A stretch of DNA of 64,000 nucleotides from Flavobacteriaceae bacterium (GTDB lineage: Bacteria > Bacteroidota > Bacteroidia > Flavobacteriales > Flavobacteriaceae), in the NCBI GenBank assembly GCA_014075215.1, contig CP046177.1:1798501-1862500 (forward strand). Direction: 5' to 3'. Positions within the stretch are counted from its first letter, which is position 1. Every line of letters starts with the position of its first letter. Shown one piece after another: positions 9,407-20,328 of the stretch. The translations under genes were made by a program, and so were the position numbers. The notes below the pieces were generated by a model, which was given only the letters and a program-made list of their open reading frames with translations, did not search any database and was not told the origin of the DNA.

Positions 9407-10640
9407 AAACAAGTTAATCTAAGTACATGACAAAAATTTAGTCAAGTTCATATTGTTTTGATTTACAGGGTTTAATAGCACAGAAGCGATATAATCTAAT
9501 CCATATTTGAATATGCTTTTAGCCATTCTTCCATGCTTTTTTATTTTGATAGGCTTAATCTGATGTAAATATATACCAACTTTGTAACACCATACGAAAG
9601 CCATCATTACAAACAGTACTAAATTTTTCAATACGCTTAATATCTTGCAGGTGTGTGTTTTAAAGCAATGAAAGCCAGTGGCTTTCATTGCTTTAAAACA
9701 CATCTCTATCTGCCATCGTTCTTTGTATTGTTCAAAGGCCTTATCAGGAGCGTTGAACGATACAATGATTAAGAAATCAGGCTTTCCATTTTTTGGGTAC
9801 AACTTGCATCCGGAAAGGAAACAAAGCTGACCATTAACACGTACAATTTTAGGATAATACACAAACTCATTGATCTTATGTGGATTAAACAAGTGAAATA
9901 CTTTGATGGTTTTGTTCTTATCAGGAAGCTCTACCTTAAAGTTGTTTCGAATGCGGATATAATATTTGATTCCATTTGTATTCAAGAAATCCAACCAATG
10001 ATTACCTACAAACTCTCTATCGGCTACAATGGATTTAATAACATCTTTGCCAAAAAGTCTTATGAAACGATTCACAAGATCAATACGCTCCTGACTGTTA
10101 GAGTTCCCTGGCTTATCTAACATAGTAAATAACAATGGGAAGGCAACACCTTTATAGACAACTCCCAACTTAAAAATGTTGATGTTGGTCTGACCAAACT
10201 TCCAATTGGTCCTATCAATACTCAAGATCAATCCCTCTTGCTTAGGAAGGAGACTAAATATAAGACGAGCGATCAAATCTCCATCCAACGAATAATCAGC
10301 AATAAATCTTTGAATACGTCTGAGTGATGACTTCGAATCTACTGAGGTCTCAAAAGCGTTGGCTACCTTTTCAAAGGTAACTGTCTGTACCTTACAGAGG
10401 GCGATAATGAAATGTGATATGAGTTTGATTCTTGCCAAATTGATCTTACCTTGGAAATGAGAACTTAAAACTGAATTTAATTCACTACTTTTAGTGGAAG
10501 CATTGGTTTTTTTCATTAGAAAAATGAGTGATGTTATTCTTCTAATATACTGAAAATCAATGCTTTATTTTAATTATTTAACATTTAATTTACTGATAAT
10601 CAATTAATTATATTTTTTGTCATGTACTAAACAAGTTAAT
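9407..10640 (-). mobile_element. Complete IS4-family insertion sequence with a 12-bp target duplication
   Basis: The element spans about 9419-10628. Its ends carry inverted copies of AGTACATGACAAAAA at 9422-9436 and, reversed, at about 10613-10627. The 12-bp word AAACAAGTTAAT flanks both sides (9407-9418 and 10629-10640) and is read as the target duplication; this length suits the IS4 family. One intact transposase gene fills the element. The intact flanks and gene suggest a recent insertion. It landed just upstream of the regulator of the polysaccharide locus. Confidence 0.88.
9419..10516 (-). CDS. IS4-family DDE transposase
   Basis: The 365-residue transposase has the expected DDE triad: Asp in LSIDRTNWKFG, Asp in IVADREFVG, and Glu in YKERWQIEMCFKAMK, which satisfies the IS4-family Y-(2)-R-(3)-E-(6)-K signature exactly. 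The N-terminal part contains the helical DNA-binding region. The stop codon overlaps the left inverted repeat of the element. It mediates cut-and-paste movement of the surrounding IS and reads without defects. Confidence 0.94.
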   Translation of the reverse strand: MKKTNASTKSSELNSVLSSHFQGKINLARIKLISHFIIALCKVQTVTFEKVANAFETSVDSKSSLRRIQRFIADYSLDGDLIARLIFSLLPKQEGLILSIDRTNWKFGQTNINIFKLGVVYKGVAFPLLFTMLDKPGNSNSQERIDLVNRFIRLFGKDVIKSIVADREFVGNHWLDFLNTNGIKYYIRIRNNFKVELPDKNKTIKVFHLFNPHKINEFVYYPKIVRVNGQLCFLSGCKLYPKNGKPDFLIIVSFNAPDKAFEQYKERWQIEMCFKAMKATGFHCFKTHTCKILSVLKNLVLFVMMAFVWCYKVGIYLHQIKPIKIKKHGRMAKSIFKYGLDYIASVLLNPVNQNNMNLTKFLSCT

Positions 10641-13497
10641 AGAAAATTAATTTTTCTTCTTGTTTTATTTGTTTGTAATCTAACATTAGCTCAATTCCAA
10701 AACACACAAGGAATTCCTTTTATTAAAAACTTCACAGTAGAAGAAACTAAAAATAATGCAACTATTTTTGATATTTCCCAAGGTGATAATGGAATAATGT
10801 ATTTTGCTACACCTGAAGGTTTACTAGAATACGATGGTATCCGTTGGAAAAATTATATGTATGGATTAGAATCAGATTTACGATCTGTTTTATATATAGA
10901 TGAGAAGCATATATATACTTCTGGTCATGGAGGATTTGGGTATTGGTAAAAACAATAAAGGTATTTTGGAATACACGAGTTTGTTTTTTAAACAACCAGA
11001 GAAACAAGATCCATTATTACCAACTTTTTCAAGTATTAAAGAAATTCAAGGAAAAATTCTTTTTCAAACATTTCAAAAAATTTTTATTTATGATCCTAAA
11101 ACAAATGTCATTGAATCTATTAATGCCTTGAGAGGGTTTAATGTTTTGTTTTCATCAAAAGAGAGATCTTTTATTCAAGAATACGATATGGGTCTTTTTG
11201 AAATAAAAGATAAAGATCACATATTAATAGAAGGTACAGAAATTGATCGGTTTCATATTGTTGGTGTATTTGTTCAAAACAATAACGAATTATTAATAGT
11301 CACAAAAAACAATGGTGTTTGGAATTGGAAAGATAAAAAACTGATTAAGAATACATGGGCAGTAAATAATCTTTTAGAAAAACATTTAGTGAATGGTGTT
11401 GAAGAGTTTCAAAGCGACAAACTTATTATTGGTACTGTGAGAAATGGTGTATATATAGTTTCGCGTCAAGGAAAAATACTTTTACATATAGAAAAGAGTA
11501 ATGGTCTTTTAAATAATGCAATTAAAAGAGTTTTTACAGATTTAAACAACGACCTATGGCTTGGTATGCACAGCGGGTTGAGTTATATTCAAATCAGTAA
11601 CAATACAAATTATTTAATAGATACAGAAGGTGAATTTGGAACTGTTTTTACAAGCCATATAAAAGATTCCTTGTTATATTTAGGGACTAATCAGGGACTA
11701 TTTGTAAAAAACATTTTTCAAAGGAAATCAAAACCAAAATTAGTTGACAGAAATTTAGGACAAATATGGGAAATTGAAGAGATTGATAATCAAATTTTAG
11801 TAGGCTCTCATGAAGGTGTATTTATTATTAATAATAAGAAATTAGAACCTCTAAATTTTGAAGCCGGAGCTTGGATTTTTAGGAAACATCCAAAAATTGA
11901 TGATATTTTATATGTTGGTTTTTATTCCGGAATAGGTGTTTTTAAATGTATAAATGGAAAATGGAAATTTGTTAAAAAATGGGAAAATTATGGCGAATCA
12001 TCGCGTTTTATGGAGTTTGATAAATATAGGCAATTATGGGTTACTCATCCCGCAAAAGGTTATTATCGATTACGCTTATCTGAAAACGGGCTAGATCTTA
12101 AAGAATATGAGTTTTATGGAATAGCAAATGAGTTTGTTGATACTTTCGCATACATAACAAAAATTGATGATGATCTGGTCTTTTATAATCCGAAAGGTTT
12201 TTTCAGTTATGATCCTATTGACAATTCTTTTGTGACTGCTAAATATCCTTCAGAGGTATTTAAAGATATAAAAGGGATTAATAACATTTCTCAGCATAAA
12301 AATGTTTTTTGGTATTCAACTCAAAAATCTTTAGGGTATATTTTAAGAAATGAAAATCATTTTAAAAATGTTAATAGTCCGTTTTATTCAGTTAGGAGTA
12401 AGCACCTGAATGACTTTAACAAATTTGAAAAATTAAATGACTCCGTTTTTGGAATAGGAATTAGCAATGGTATGATTTTTCATAATGTTATTGATTTTAA
12501 TGTAGATACTGATCAATCTTTACCTATTATTCGTTTTATTAAACTTGTAAGTCAAACTGATACAATTCTTGCTCAAATTAATCAAAAAAAGTTAGAAGTT
12601 CCTAATTACAATAATTTTATAAAAATTGGTATTGCATTCCCAAAAGCACCTTTTACCAATTCCAAAAGAATTCGATACAGATTAAATGGTTTAAACAATG
12701 ATTGGTCAAATTGGGATTATACTTCTGAGCTAAGTTTTCCGGGATTATCTTCAGGAAGTTATACTTTAGAGTTTCAATCTGAAGGTGAAAATGGGGCAGT
12801 TACAGAAATCATAAAAAAAGAATTTTTTATTACACCACCTTGGTATTTATCTAAAGTAGCTTATGTTATTTACTTTTTACTATTACTTTTAATTAATCTC
12901 TTATACAGACAGTATTTTAAAATCAAAAATCAAAAACAAATAGCTAGTTTAAAATTAGAAGAAGAAGAAAAAAGACAACGCCAAAAAGAAAAATTTGAAT
13001 TGGAAAAATTAGTAACTGATAAAGAACTTTTACTTCTGAGAGAGAAGAATTTAAATTTAGAAATTAAAAAGAAAAACTCAGCACTAGCCTCTTCTACTTT
13101 AAATAATATTAAGAAAAATGAGCTTCTAACAGGATTGATTAAAGATCTCAAAAAAATTGATAATGAGCTAGTAAATAATTCATTACACTATCCTATAAAA
13201 AAAGTAATTAAAAAAATTAATACTCAATTAAAAGATAAAGAAGATTGGCTTACTTTTGAACTCCATTTTAGAAATTCTCACTCTCAGTTTTTCCAAAATT
13301 TAAGGAAGAAATACCCTAATTTATCTTCTAATGAAATTAAGTTAAGTGCTTACTTAAAATTAAATCTTTCCTCCAAAGAAATTGCTTCTTTAATGAATAT
13401 TGCAATTACAAGTGTAGAACAAGGAAGGTATAGATTACGCAAAAAATTTAATTTAAGTAAAGAAGTAAATCTTGTAAATTATATTCAGGGGTTTTAA
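10617..13497 (+). pseudogene. Sensor/regulator of the utilisation locus (propeller + YYY + LuxR HTH), frameshifted
   Basis: The first frame encodes a signal-peptide-like stretch (RKLIFLLVLFVCNLTLAQ) and the start of a ligand-binding beta-propeller, stopping at GGFGYW near 10949. The +1 frame continues as KNNKGILEYTSLFF to 13497. Removing one T restores a single reading frame of about 950 residues. The long part has propeller repeats, a triple-tyrosine (YYY) domain near 12640-12830, one membrane span, a coiled coil and a LuxR-type helix-turn-helix (LSSKEIASLMNIAITSVEQG). Such proteins sense oligosaccharides and switch on the adjacent SusC/SusD genes. No ATG opens the gene: the reading frame enters from the IS4 right end (TTG 10617), and the rebuilt pre-insertion flank has only an ATT. 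The regulator is probably inactive, through loss of its promoter or start and through the frameshift. Confidence 0.85.
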
Positions 13498-13539
13498 TAA
13501 ACTGCTAATTTTCAATTAATTAAAACTGATTAACAAAGG

Positions 13540-13583
13540 TTTTGTAGAGGTTTTTTTTTGTTTTATTTGCTTTTGTAGAGGTT
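13540..13583 (+). promoter_or_regulatory. 13-bp direct repeat upstream of the utilisation locus
   Basis: TTTTGTAGAGGTT occurs at 13540-13552 and again at 13571-13583, in the same orientation and 31 bp apart, about three helical turns. This spacing suits a dimeric activator binding one DNA face. It lies between the LuxR-type regulator gene and the first structural gene, so it is a candidate operator for that regulator. Confidence 0.5.
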
Positions 13584-13715
13584 AAAATTTTTATATTCAC
13601 GCAATTTTAATGCAAATTTGTTACAGATGTATAATAATTATATTATTCATTCAATTTCTAAACACATATAAAAAACATTAAAATCATGTCATTTTAATCT
13701 AAAATTTAATTTATT

Positions 13716-16140
13716 ATGAAACTAAAACTACTTTTAACTCTATTATTAACTTCAAGTATTGTTACTGCTCAAGAAGTTACACATATAGATTTTGACACAA
13801 ACAATGCAAATATTGTTTTTAATAGCTGGAATACTTCTTCAACTTTTGCCAAAGTAGCAAATCCAGCTTCAGACACTACAAATTCCTCTGCTTTTGTAGG
13901 TCAATTTACAGCTGGAGATGATAATGATATTGGAATTGGTGTTATAAACCCAACAACAGTATTTACAACTCCTTTTAATTTAGCATCTAATTCTATTTTT
14001 AAAATGAAAGTATTTTCTACTGAAGAAATAACGGTAATATTTCATTTAGAAAATTCGCCAGATTGGTAATAATATTGAAGCAATGGCATCAGTTGGGGCT
14101 TCTGATATCAATAAATGGGTAGAGTTAACTTTTGATTTTAGTAGTTTTTCTAATATTTATATGAATAATATTGTCATTAAAATTGGAGGAGCAAACACTA
14201 GTCAAGGAGATATTTATTTCTTTGATGATATTAAAGGGCCAGAATTATATACATCTCCTGCAGTAGCATATAACCCAGCGGATAGTTCGACAGATATTTC
14301 TATATCTACAAACTTAGAAATTGCAACAAATGATACATTTAGAGATTTAGACGATTCCGATATTACAGATCTAACTGCTAAAGTTGCATTAAAACTAGGT
14401 GACGAGAATGGAGCTGATGTTCCTTTTTCGGCAACAATTAATAGTGATAAAAATAAAATTACAATTGATCCAACAAGTGTTTTAAGCAACTCCACAACCT
14501 ATTGGTATGGTGTTGTGGATAATTCTATAGAGTATTCAAATGACACAGCAGTTACAGGAGTTTCTGCAAGTTTTACAACAAAAGTTGCTGTAACTGGAGA
14601 TATTAATGAAATGTTGTTTGATTTTGACACCACAAATCAAGACTTGGCTTTTACTTCTTGGGGAGGCACAGGATTTGCTAAAATTGCTAATCCAGATCCA
14701 ACAGGGATAAATACTTCCGCTAATGTTGGTGAATATACACATGCGGGAAATGATTCTGGTTTGGAAAATGATTTAGTTGGTGGAGCAACGCCATTAACAC
14801 CGTTCGATTTTTCTGAAACTCCTTTTATAAAAGTAAAAGTATGGGTAAGTAAGCCTGTAGGAGTTTCTATTAAACTTCAAAATTATCCGGATTGGAGGCA
14901 AGGACATGAACAAAAAATAGATGTCACAGAAACCAATACGTGGGTAGAATTAGTATTTAATTATGGTGCAATTACTGCTACAAATTACGATAGAGCTCAA
15001 ATTTATTTCGATAAAGATAGAACAGGTGGTTCTGTAGCAGGAGACAAATATTATTTTGATGACTACCTAAAAAGTAATGTTCCCCCTGCTGTAGAAAATA
15101 CCTTTAGTCCTGCGGATACAGCTACAGATGTTACTCAAATTACGAATCCAACTATTTCATCAAGTTTTCAATTTAGAAATTTAGATGATTCTGCAATAAC
15201 TGATCTCTCTGATATAGTAGAATTAAGAGAAACGAATGCTTCCGGAGCAATAGTTCCTATGAATGCCTTTTTAAGTGATAACAACTCAATCATAACAATT
15301 CGTCCTGCTTCCTTACTTTCAACAAATACAGTCTATTGGTATGGTATAAAAGATAATGTAATAGAATATGCAGAAACTGATACAGCCATTGCAGGAGTAT
15401 CTGCCACGTTTACAACGAGTTCAACAGCCATTACTATGGTAACCTATAATGATTTTGACGGAACATCTTTAACCTCTGTTTCAGAATCTATGGGAGATCC
15501 TGCAGCACCATACACAACAGTTACAGATCCTGCAGGTGGAAGTAATATGGTACAGCAGTGGGATAAAGGTAACTCTTGGGGAGGTTGGGAAAGGATTCAT
15601 TTTGAATTAAACGCTCCTTTTGATGCAAGCAAAGATGATATATTTTCTTTTAGAGTGTATTCTCCGGTAAAAACAGGAATTAGATTTAAGTTAGCTGATG
15701 CTAAAGAGGATGGAGATATTACTGCTCAATTTGAAACAGATGAAGAAATTATATTAGAGAATCAATGGCAAACAGTATATTTTGACACATCTGAATTAGC
15801 AGACGAGGTTTCTTTTGACCATATTTTTATATTTCTTGGCAGAGGAGATTCCCAAGATACCACTTTCTATATAGATGATGTTAAAGGACCTCAATTACAA
15901 GGAACTGCTTCTGTAGATGATTTTAATACAAATGAATTTTTCTTGTATCCAAATCCAACTCAAGATATTATTTACATTAAAAATTTAGAAGGCAATAAAG
16001 AAATTAGAATCTTTGATGTTAATTCTAAAGAAGTTTTTAGAAAAACAATAGAGACTAATGAATTATCAATAAAAAGCTTAAAACCAGGTTTTTATTTTAT
16101 TAAAATCAACAATCAATATAAAAAATTAATTAAAAAATAA
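13716..16140 (+). pseudogene. Secreted modular carbohydrate-binding protein with T9SS sorting domain, frameshifted
   Basis: A signal peptide (MKLKLLLTLLLTSSIVTAQ) is followed by alternating modules: two CBM-like beta-sandwich units that begin with FDT(N) motifs, two Ig-like units sharing RNLDDS and YWYG motifs, then a third larger binding-like module. The C-terminus is a type IX secretion sorting domain (FFLYPNPTQDIIYIKNLEG to the terminal KKLIKK). The first frame stops after SPDW at 14069, and the next frame carries on as NNIEAMASVGASD. The second repeat reads YPDWRQGHEQ at the same place, so loss of one base after TGG explains the break. Restored length is about 807 residues. The protein would sit on the cell surface and bind the locus substrate. 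The stop codon abuts an IS1595-family element. Confidence 0.85.
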
Positions 16141-17130
16141 TTGATTACCCACTTTTATACCAGTATTGATGAGTGACAGCTACTACCAGTCTATCAAATA
16201 GTCTTTCAGCGAAATAGCGTCTGTTGAGTTTATAGCAGAACTCGTCAAGATAATTCTGCAAATATTTTCCTTTAATTTTATGGTAAATACCTAACAGAGT
16301 GCGTTTTGCATTACTTATGGCTATATGCACCGATTTTAGTGTGGTAATAGTGGTTTCTTTATTTGATTTTTCAGTAATGTGTACTTCCACATAATCACCT
16401 ATGTCTACATAAGACGTGCTTTTGTCGCTAAAAACAATGCATGTATCATCAAAATTACTATCAATAAGCGTGTTGACTTCTTCTTTTTTATGAGTATCCA
16501 AAACTTTCATTTTAAAATAACGACATTGTTTGGATTGTTTCCCAGTCTTTAAATCTTCTAAAGGTACAGACTCTGCCATTACCGCTACGTTAGATTGTTT
16601 TTGACTGCCTCTGCCTCTTTTAAGCTTTTGTCTGTCGGATTCTTTTGTTGCCACAGTAAAGTAATCTTGATCAAACTCAATCATATCTTCAAGGTCGTAT
16701 AAATTATCTCGTTTTCCCATAGCCGAACGTATTCTGTGCATAAGAGACCATATAGTGGTATAACGTGTATGGTTGAGCTGACGTTGTAATTCGGCAGCAG
16801 AAATACCTTTTTTACTAAAAGTCATAAATGCCATAGCGAGATACCAAGTACGAATAGGTAAATTGGAGTTCTCCATCATAGTACCGCTGCGTAGAGTAGT
16901 TCTAAAACCACAATAAGAACATTGCCACATCCATTTAGACTTTAACCAATAGTGCTTTTTTGATTGACATTTTTTGCAAATGACTCCTTCTTTTGAACGA
17001 GCCAACTTCATATGTGATTTACAGGAAAACTCATCTGGAAATTGTTCAATAAAATGTAGTAAATTCATAATTCTAAACTTTATATTAAGATACGAATTTT
17101 TAAATTAGTGGCATAATTAAGTGTAATCAA
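16141..17130 (-). mobile_element. IS1595-family insertion sequence between the T9SS gene and susC
   Basis: The element encloses one transposase gene. Its left end (TTGATTACCCACTT) and right end (read inward TTGATTACACTT) are imperfect inverted repeats. The flanks are so AT-rich that the 8-bp duplication expected for the family cannot be identified with certainty, although AAAAATA is present at both junctions. It lies directly after the stop codon of the T9SS gene and separates that gene from susC. Confidence 0.75.
16145..17068 (-). CDS. IS1595-family (ISXO2-like) transposase
   Basis: The 307-residue protein begins with a zinc-ribbon (CKKCQSKKHYWLKSK, then CSYCGFRT). The ISXO2-like DDE/N domain follows, with the first Asp in EFDQDYFTVA, the second in VFSDKSTSY, and a C-terminal block NYLDEFCYKLNRRYF that holds the final catalytic residue region. 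Length and domain order are normal and the frame is intact. It belongs to a different subtype from the second IS1595-family element at 23218, with which it shares only the domain plan. Confidence 0.92.
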   Translation of the reverse strand: MNLLHFIEQFPDEFSCKSHMKLARSKEGVICKKCQSKKHYWLKSKWMWQCSYCGFRTTLRSGTMMENSNLPIRTWYLAMAFMTFSKKGISAAELQRQLNHTRYTTIWSLMHRIRSAMGKRDNLYDLEDMIEFDQDYFTVATKESDRQKLKRGRGSQKQSNVAVMAESVPLEDLKTGKQSKQCRYFKMKVLDTHKKEEVNTLIDSNFDDTCIVFSDKSTSYVDIGDYVEVHITEKSNKETTITTLKSVHIAISNAKRTLLGIYHKIKGKYLQNYLDEFCYKLNRRYFAERLFDRLVVAVTHQYWYKSG

Positions 17131-17150
17131 TAAAAATAATATTTATTTTT

Positions 17151-17184
17151 AGCATAACAGAAGATTTCTCTCTTCTGTTATGCT
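17151..17184 (+). promoter_or_regulatory. Perfect 14-bp stem-loop in the susC leader
   Basis: AGCATAACAGAAGA (17151-17164) and TCTTCTGTTATGCT (17171-17184) are exact inverted copies around a 6-nt loop, ending 17 bp before the susC ATG. No T-run follows, so a classical terminator is unlikely. It could be an operator, a leader structure controlling susC translation, or the trace of another insertion. Confidence 0.6.
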
Positions 17185-17201
17185 TTCCACAGAAAATCAG
17201 C

Positions 17202-20200
17202 ATGAACAAGCTTACGGCATTCTTTTTAAAGCTATTTCCATTTATAATCCTTTTTCTTACAACTTATTCTTTTTCACAAACTGTAATAGTTTCTGGAGAA
17301 GTTGTAGATGATTCAGGAAACCCTCTTCCTGGGGTATCGGTATTAGTAGAAGGAACAACAACTGGTACGGAAACAGATTTTGATGGGAAATACGTTATTA
17401 ATGTAAAGACACCAAATGCAACTTTAATATTTTCTTATTTAGGATATACATCGCAAAAAATTAAGATTGGTAATCAAAAAAAAATTAACGTAATTTTAAA
17501 AGAGAGTACAGACGAACTTGAAGAAATACAAATTGTTGCTTTTTCAAAACAAAAAAAGAATAGTGTTATTGGCTCCATATCTACAATAAAAGTTTCAGAA
17601 TTAAAACAACCTACTTCAAACATAACAAATACTCTAGCAGGTAAAATAGCTGGTTTAATTTCCTATCAAAGATCTGGAGAACCAGGTCAGGATAACGCTG
17701 CATTTTTTATTAGAGGTGTAACCACTTTTGGATTTACAAATAGCCCGCTAATTTTACTAGATGGATTGCAAATTACTACGTCAGATTTAGCACGAATAGA
17801 ACCAGACAATATTGCATCATTTTCAGTAATGAAAGATGCTACGGCTACCTCTTTATACGGTGCAAGGGGAGCTAATGGCGTTATTTTAGTAACTACAAAA
17901 GAAGGAAAAAAAGGAAAAGCAAAAGTATCTGTTCGTTATGAGAATTCATTTTCAGGCCCATCAAAAATAAACAGTTTTTTAGGAGCAGTAGATTATATGG
18001 AATTGTACAATAGAGCTCAAAGAACGAGAGACCAATCAGCAATACTACTATATTCAAAACCAAAAATTGAAGGGACAAAGAATGGTTTAAATCCAAATAT
18101 TTATCCGGATGTAGATTGGTATCAAGAGTTATTTAATAATTTTGCTTTAAATAGAAGAATTAATATAAATATAGATGGAGGAGGAGAAATAGCTCAATAT
18201 TATATGTCAGTCACGAGTGCCAACGAAAAAGGTTTATTAAAGATTGACCCCTTAAACAACTTCAATAACAATATAGATATCAACCGTTCTAATTTAAGAG
18301 CTAATATCAATATCAGTCTTACAAAAGCTACAAAAGCTGCTGTAAAATTTTATTCTTTGTTTGAAAGATACAACGGACCCATTGTAAGTGCAACAGATAT
18401 TTTTGGACAAGTAGCACAAGCCAATCCGGCAAACTTCCCTAAAGTTTATGAATCAGATGAAACAACAGCAAATTTTAACCATACTCTTTTTGGTAATAAA
18501 GGAAATGGAGGTTTTCCCAATCCCTATGCAGAAAGTGTCAAAGGCTTTAGAGATCGATTTGCAAATACTACATTAGCACAATTTCAAATTCACCAAGATT
18601 TAAGTTTTATAACAGAAGGATTAAAGTTAAGAGCAATGGCTTCTGTTAGAACCTATACTGAAAATCAAAACGAAAGAAACTTTACTCCTTTTTTTTATGG
18701 GTTAGCTGAAACACAAACACCCCAAGGAACTGTACATTCATTATATCAAATTCAAGAAGGAACAGAATTTTTAAATAATCCAACAATATATAATAATGGA
18801 AATAGTAATTTTTACTATGAAGCGGTTACAGAATATAATAGAACTTTTAAAGAAAAGCATGAAATAGGGGGGCTACTCGTTGTAAATTTTAGTGAAGCAT
18901 TAAACACCATTGGCGGGAATACTGCTTTTTCTACACTGCCATCAAGAAATATGGGAATTTCAGGTAGAGCATCCTATAACTATAATGGTAGATATTTTGG
19001 TGAATTTAACTTTGGATACAATGGTTCAGAAAAATTTGCGAAAAAAAATAGATTTGGATTTTTCCCGTCTGTAGGGTTTGGATGGATCATTTCTAACGAG
19101 CCCTATTTTGAGAAAAATATCCCTTCTGTAAACTTATTAAAGTTGAAATATACTTATGGTTTAGTCGGTAACGATGGAATTTCAAGTCCAAGTGATCGTT
19201 TTTTCTATTTATCAGATGTAAACCTTAATAATGCAGGAACCGGATATACATTTGGATCAAATTATGATAATTATTACAACGGATATATTATCAATAGATA
19301 TGCAAATGAAAATGTTACTTGGGAGGTTGCTGCTAAATCTAATATAGGCATAGAATTAGGACTTTTTAAGAAAGTAAATATCATTGCAGATTATTTTACA
19401 GAACATCGTAAAAATATATATCAAGAACGTGAATTTATTCCTGCTACTTCGGGTTTAACAACTACAATTAGTAGTAATATAGGTGAAGTAAAAACAAAAG
19501 GAGTTGACATCTCTATAGATTATAATCATGCTTTTAGTGGTGACTTTTATATAACAGCAAGAGGTAATTTCACATATTCAACTAATAAAATACTGGTAAA
19601 TGGAGAGCCAGAGTTTCAAAATGAAAATTTGAGCAGAATAGGATACCCCATTAATCAACAATGGGGTTATATCGCAGAAAGGTTATTTGTAGATCAAGAG
19701 GATATCAACAATTCTCCGGAACAATTTAATGGTTTCTCTTCTACAAACGCATATTTACCAGGAGATATAAAATATACAGATGTAAACCAAGATGGAGTGG
19801 TCAATGAATCAGATCAGGTACCTATTGGTAAACCAAGTGTGCCAGAGATCGTATATGGTTTTGGTGTTTCTGTAGTATATAAAGATTTCGACTTATCTTT
19901 CTTTATGCAAGGCTCAGCCAGATCATCTTTTTTTATCAATCCCAATGATATTTCACCTTTTGTAAATCAACGGAATGCATTAAGTATTATTGCTAATAAT
20001 CACTGGTCAGAAAACAATCCAAACCCAAACGCTTTTTGGCCTCGATTATCAACTTATGAGATAGAAAATAATGAGAAACTGTCTACTTGGTGGCAAAGAG
20101 ATGGTGATTTTTTAAGATTAAAAAGTATAGAATTGGGATATACCATTCCTGAAACCTGGGGTAAAGCTTTTTCAAAAGTAAACACGAGACTATACTTTAC

Positions 20201-20318
20201 AGGATTAAATTTATTACATTTTTCAAAGTTTGATTTATGGGATCCAGAATTGGCAGGGAATGGTTTAGGGTATCCATTACAAAGAGTCATAAATATTGGT
20301 GCTCAAGTAAAATTTTAA
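17202..20318 (+). CDS. SusC/RagA-family TonB-dependent outer-membrane transporter
   Basis: The 1038-residue protein has a signal peptide, an N-terminal carboxypeptidase-like beta-sandwich (VSGEVVDDSGNPLPGVSVL), a plug domain with the SusC/RagA motifs (FFIRGVTTFG, SVMKDATATSLYGARGANGV) and a large C-terminal barrel ending in aromatic-rich strands (INIGAQVKF). SusC proteins import oligosaccharides across the outer membrane with TonB energy, capped by a SusD partner. susD begins 11 bp downstream, and the two are almost certainly co-transcribed. The gene is intact, unlike several neighbours. Upstream, an IS1595-family element and a strong hairpin replace a normal leader. Confidence 0.97.
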   Translation: MNKLTAFFLKLFPFIILFLTTYSFSQTVIVSGEVVDDSGNPLPGVSVLVEGTTTGTETDFDGKYVINVKTPNATLIFSYLGYTSQKIKIGNQKKINVILKESTDELEEIQIVAFSKQKKNSVIGSISTIKVSELKQPTSNITNTLAGKIAGLISYQRSGEPGQDNAAFFIRGVTTFGFTNSPLILLDGLQITTSDLARIEPDNIASFSVMKDATATSLYGARGANGVILVTTKEGKKGKAKVSVRYENSFSGPSKINSFLGAVDYMELYNRAQRTRDQSAILLYSKPKIEGTKNGLNPNIYPDVDWYQELFNNFALNRRININIDGGGEIAQYYMSVTSANEKGLLKIDPLNNFNNNIDINRSNLRANINISLTKATKAAVKFYSLFERYNGPIVSATDIFGQVAQANPANFPKVYESDETTANFNHTLFGNKGNGGFPNPYAESVKGFRDRFANTTLAQFQIHQDLSFITEGLKLRAMASVRTYTENQNERNFTPFFYGLAETQTPQGTVHSLYQIQEGTEFLNNPTIYNNGNSNFYYEAVTEYNRTFKEKHEIGGLLVVNFSEALNTIGGNTAFSTLPSRNMGISGRASYNYNGRYFGEFNFGYNGSEKFAKKNRFGFFPSVGFGWIISNEPYFEKNIPSVNLLKLKYTYGLVGNDGISSPSDRFFYLSDVNLNNAGTGYTFGSNYDNYYNGYIINRYANENVTWEVAAKSNIGIELGLFKKVNIIADYFTEHRKNIYQEREFIPATSGLTTTISSNIGEVKTKGVDISIDYNHAFSGDFYITARGNFTYSTNKILVNGEPEFQNENLSRIGYPINQQWGYIAERLFVDQEDINNSPEQFNGFSSTNAYLPGDIKYTDVNQDGVVNESDQVPIGKPSVPEIVYGFGVSVVYKDFDLSFFMQGSARSSFFINPNDISPFVNQRNALSIIANNHWSENNPNPNAFWPRLSTYEIENNEKLSTWWQRDGDFLRLKSIELGYTIPETWGKAFSKVNTRLYFTGLNLLHFSKFDLWDPELAGNGLGYPLQRVINIGAQVKF

Positions 20319-20328
20319 ATAGTAGAAA

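Noticed and set aside
10617..13497. Programmed frameshifting in the regulator
   Set aside because: The site TATTGGTAAAAAC is not a known slippery motif and the gene has also lost its start region, so decay is simpler.
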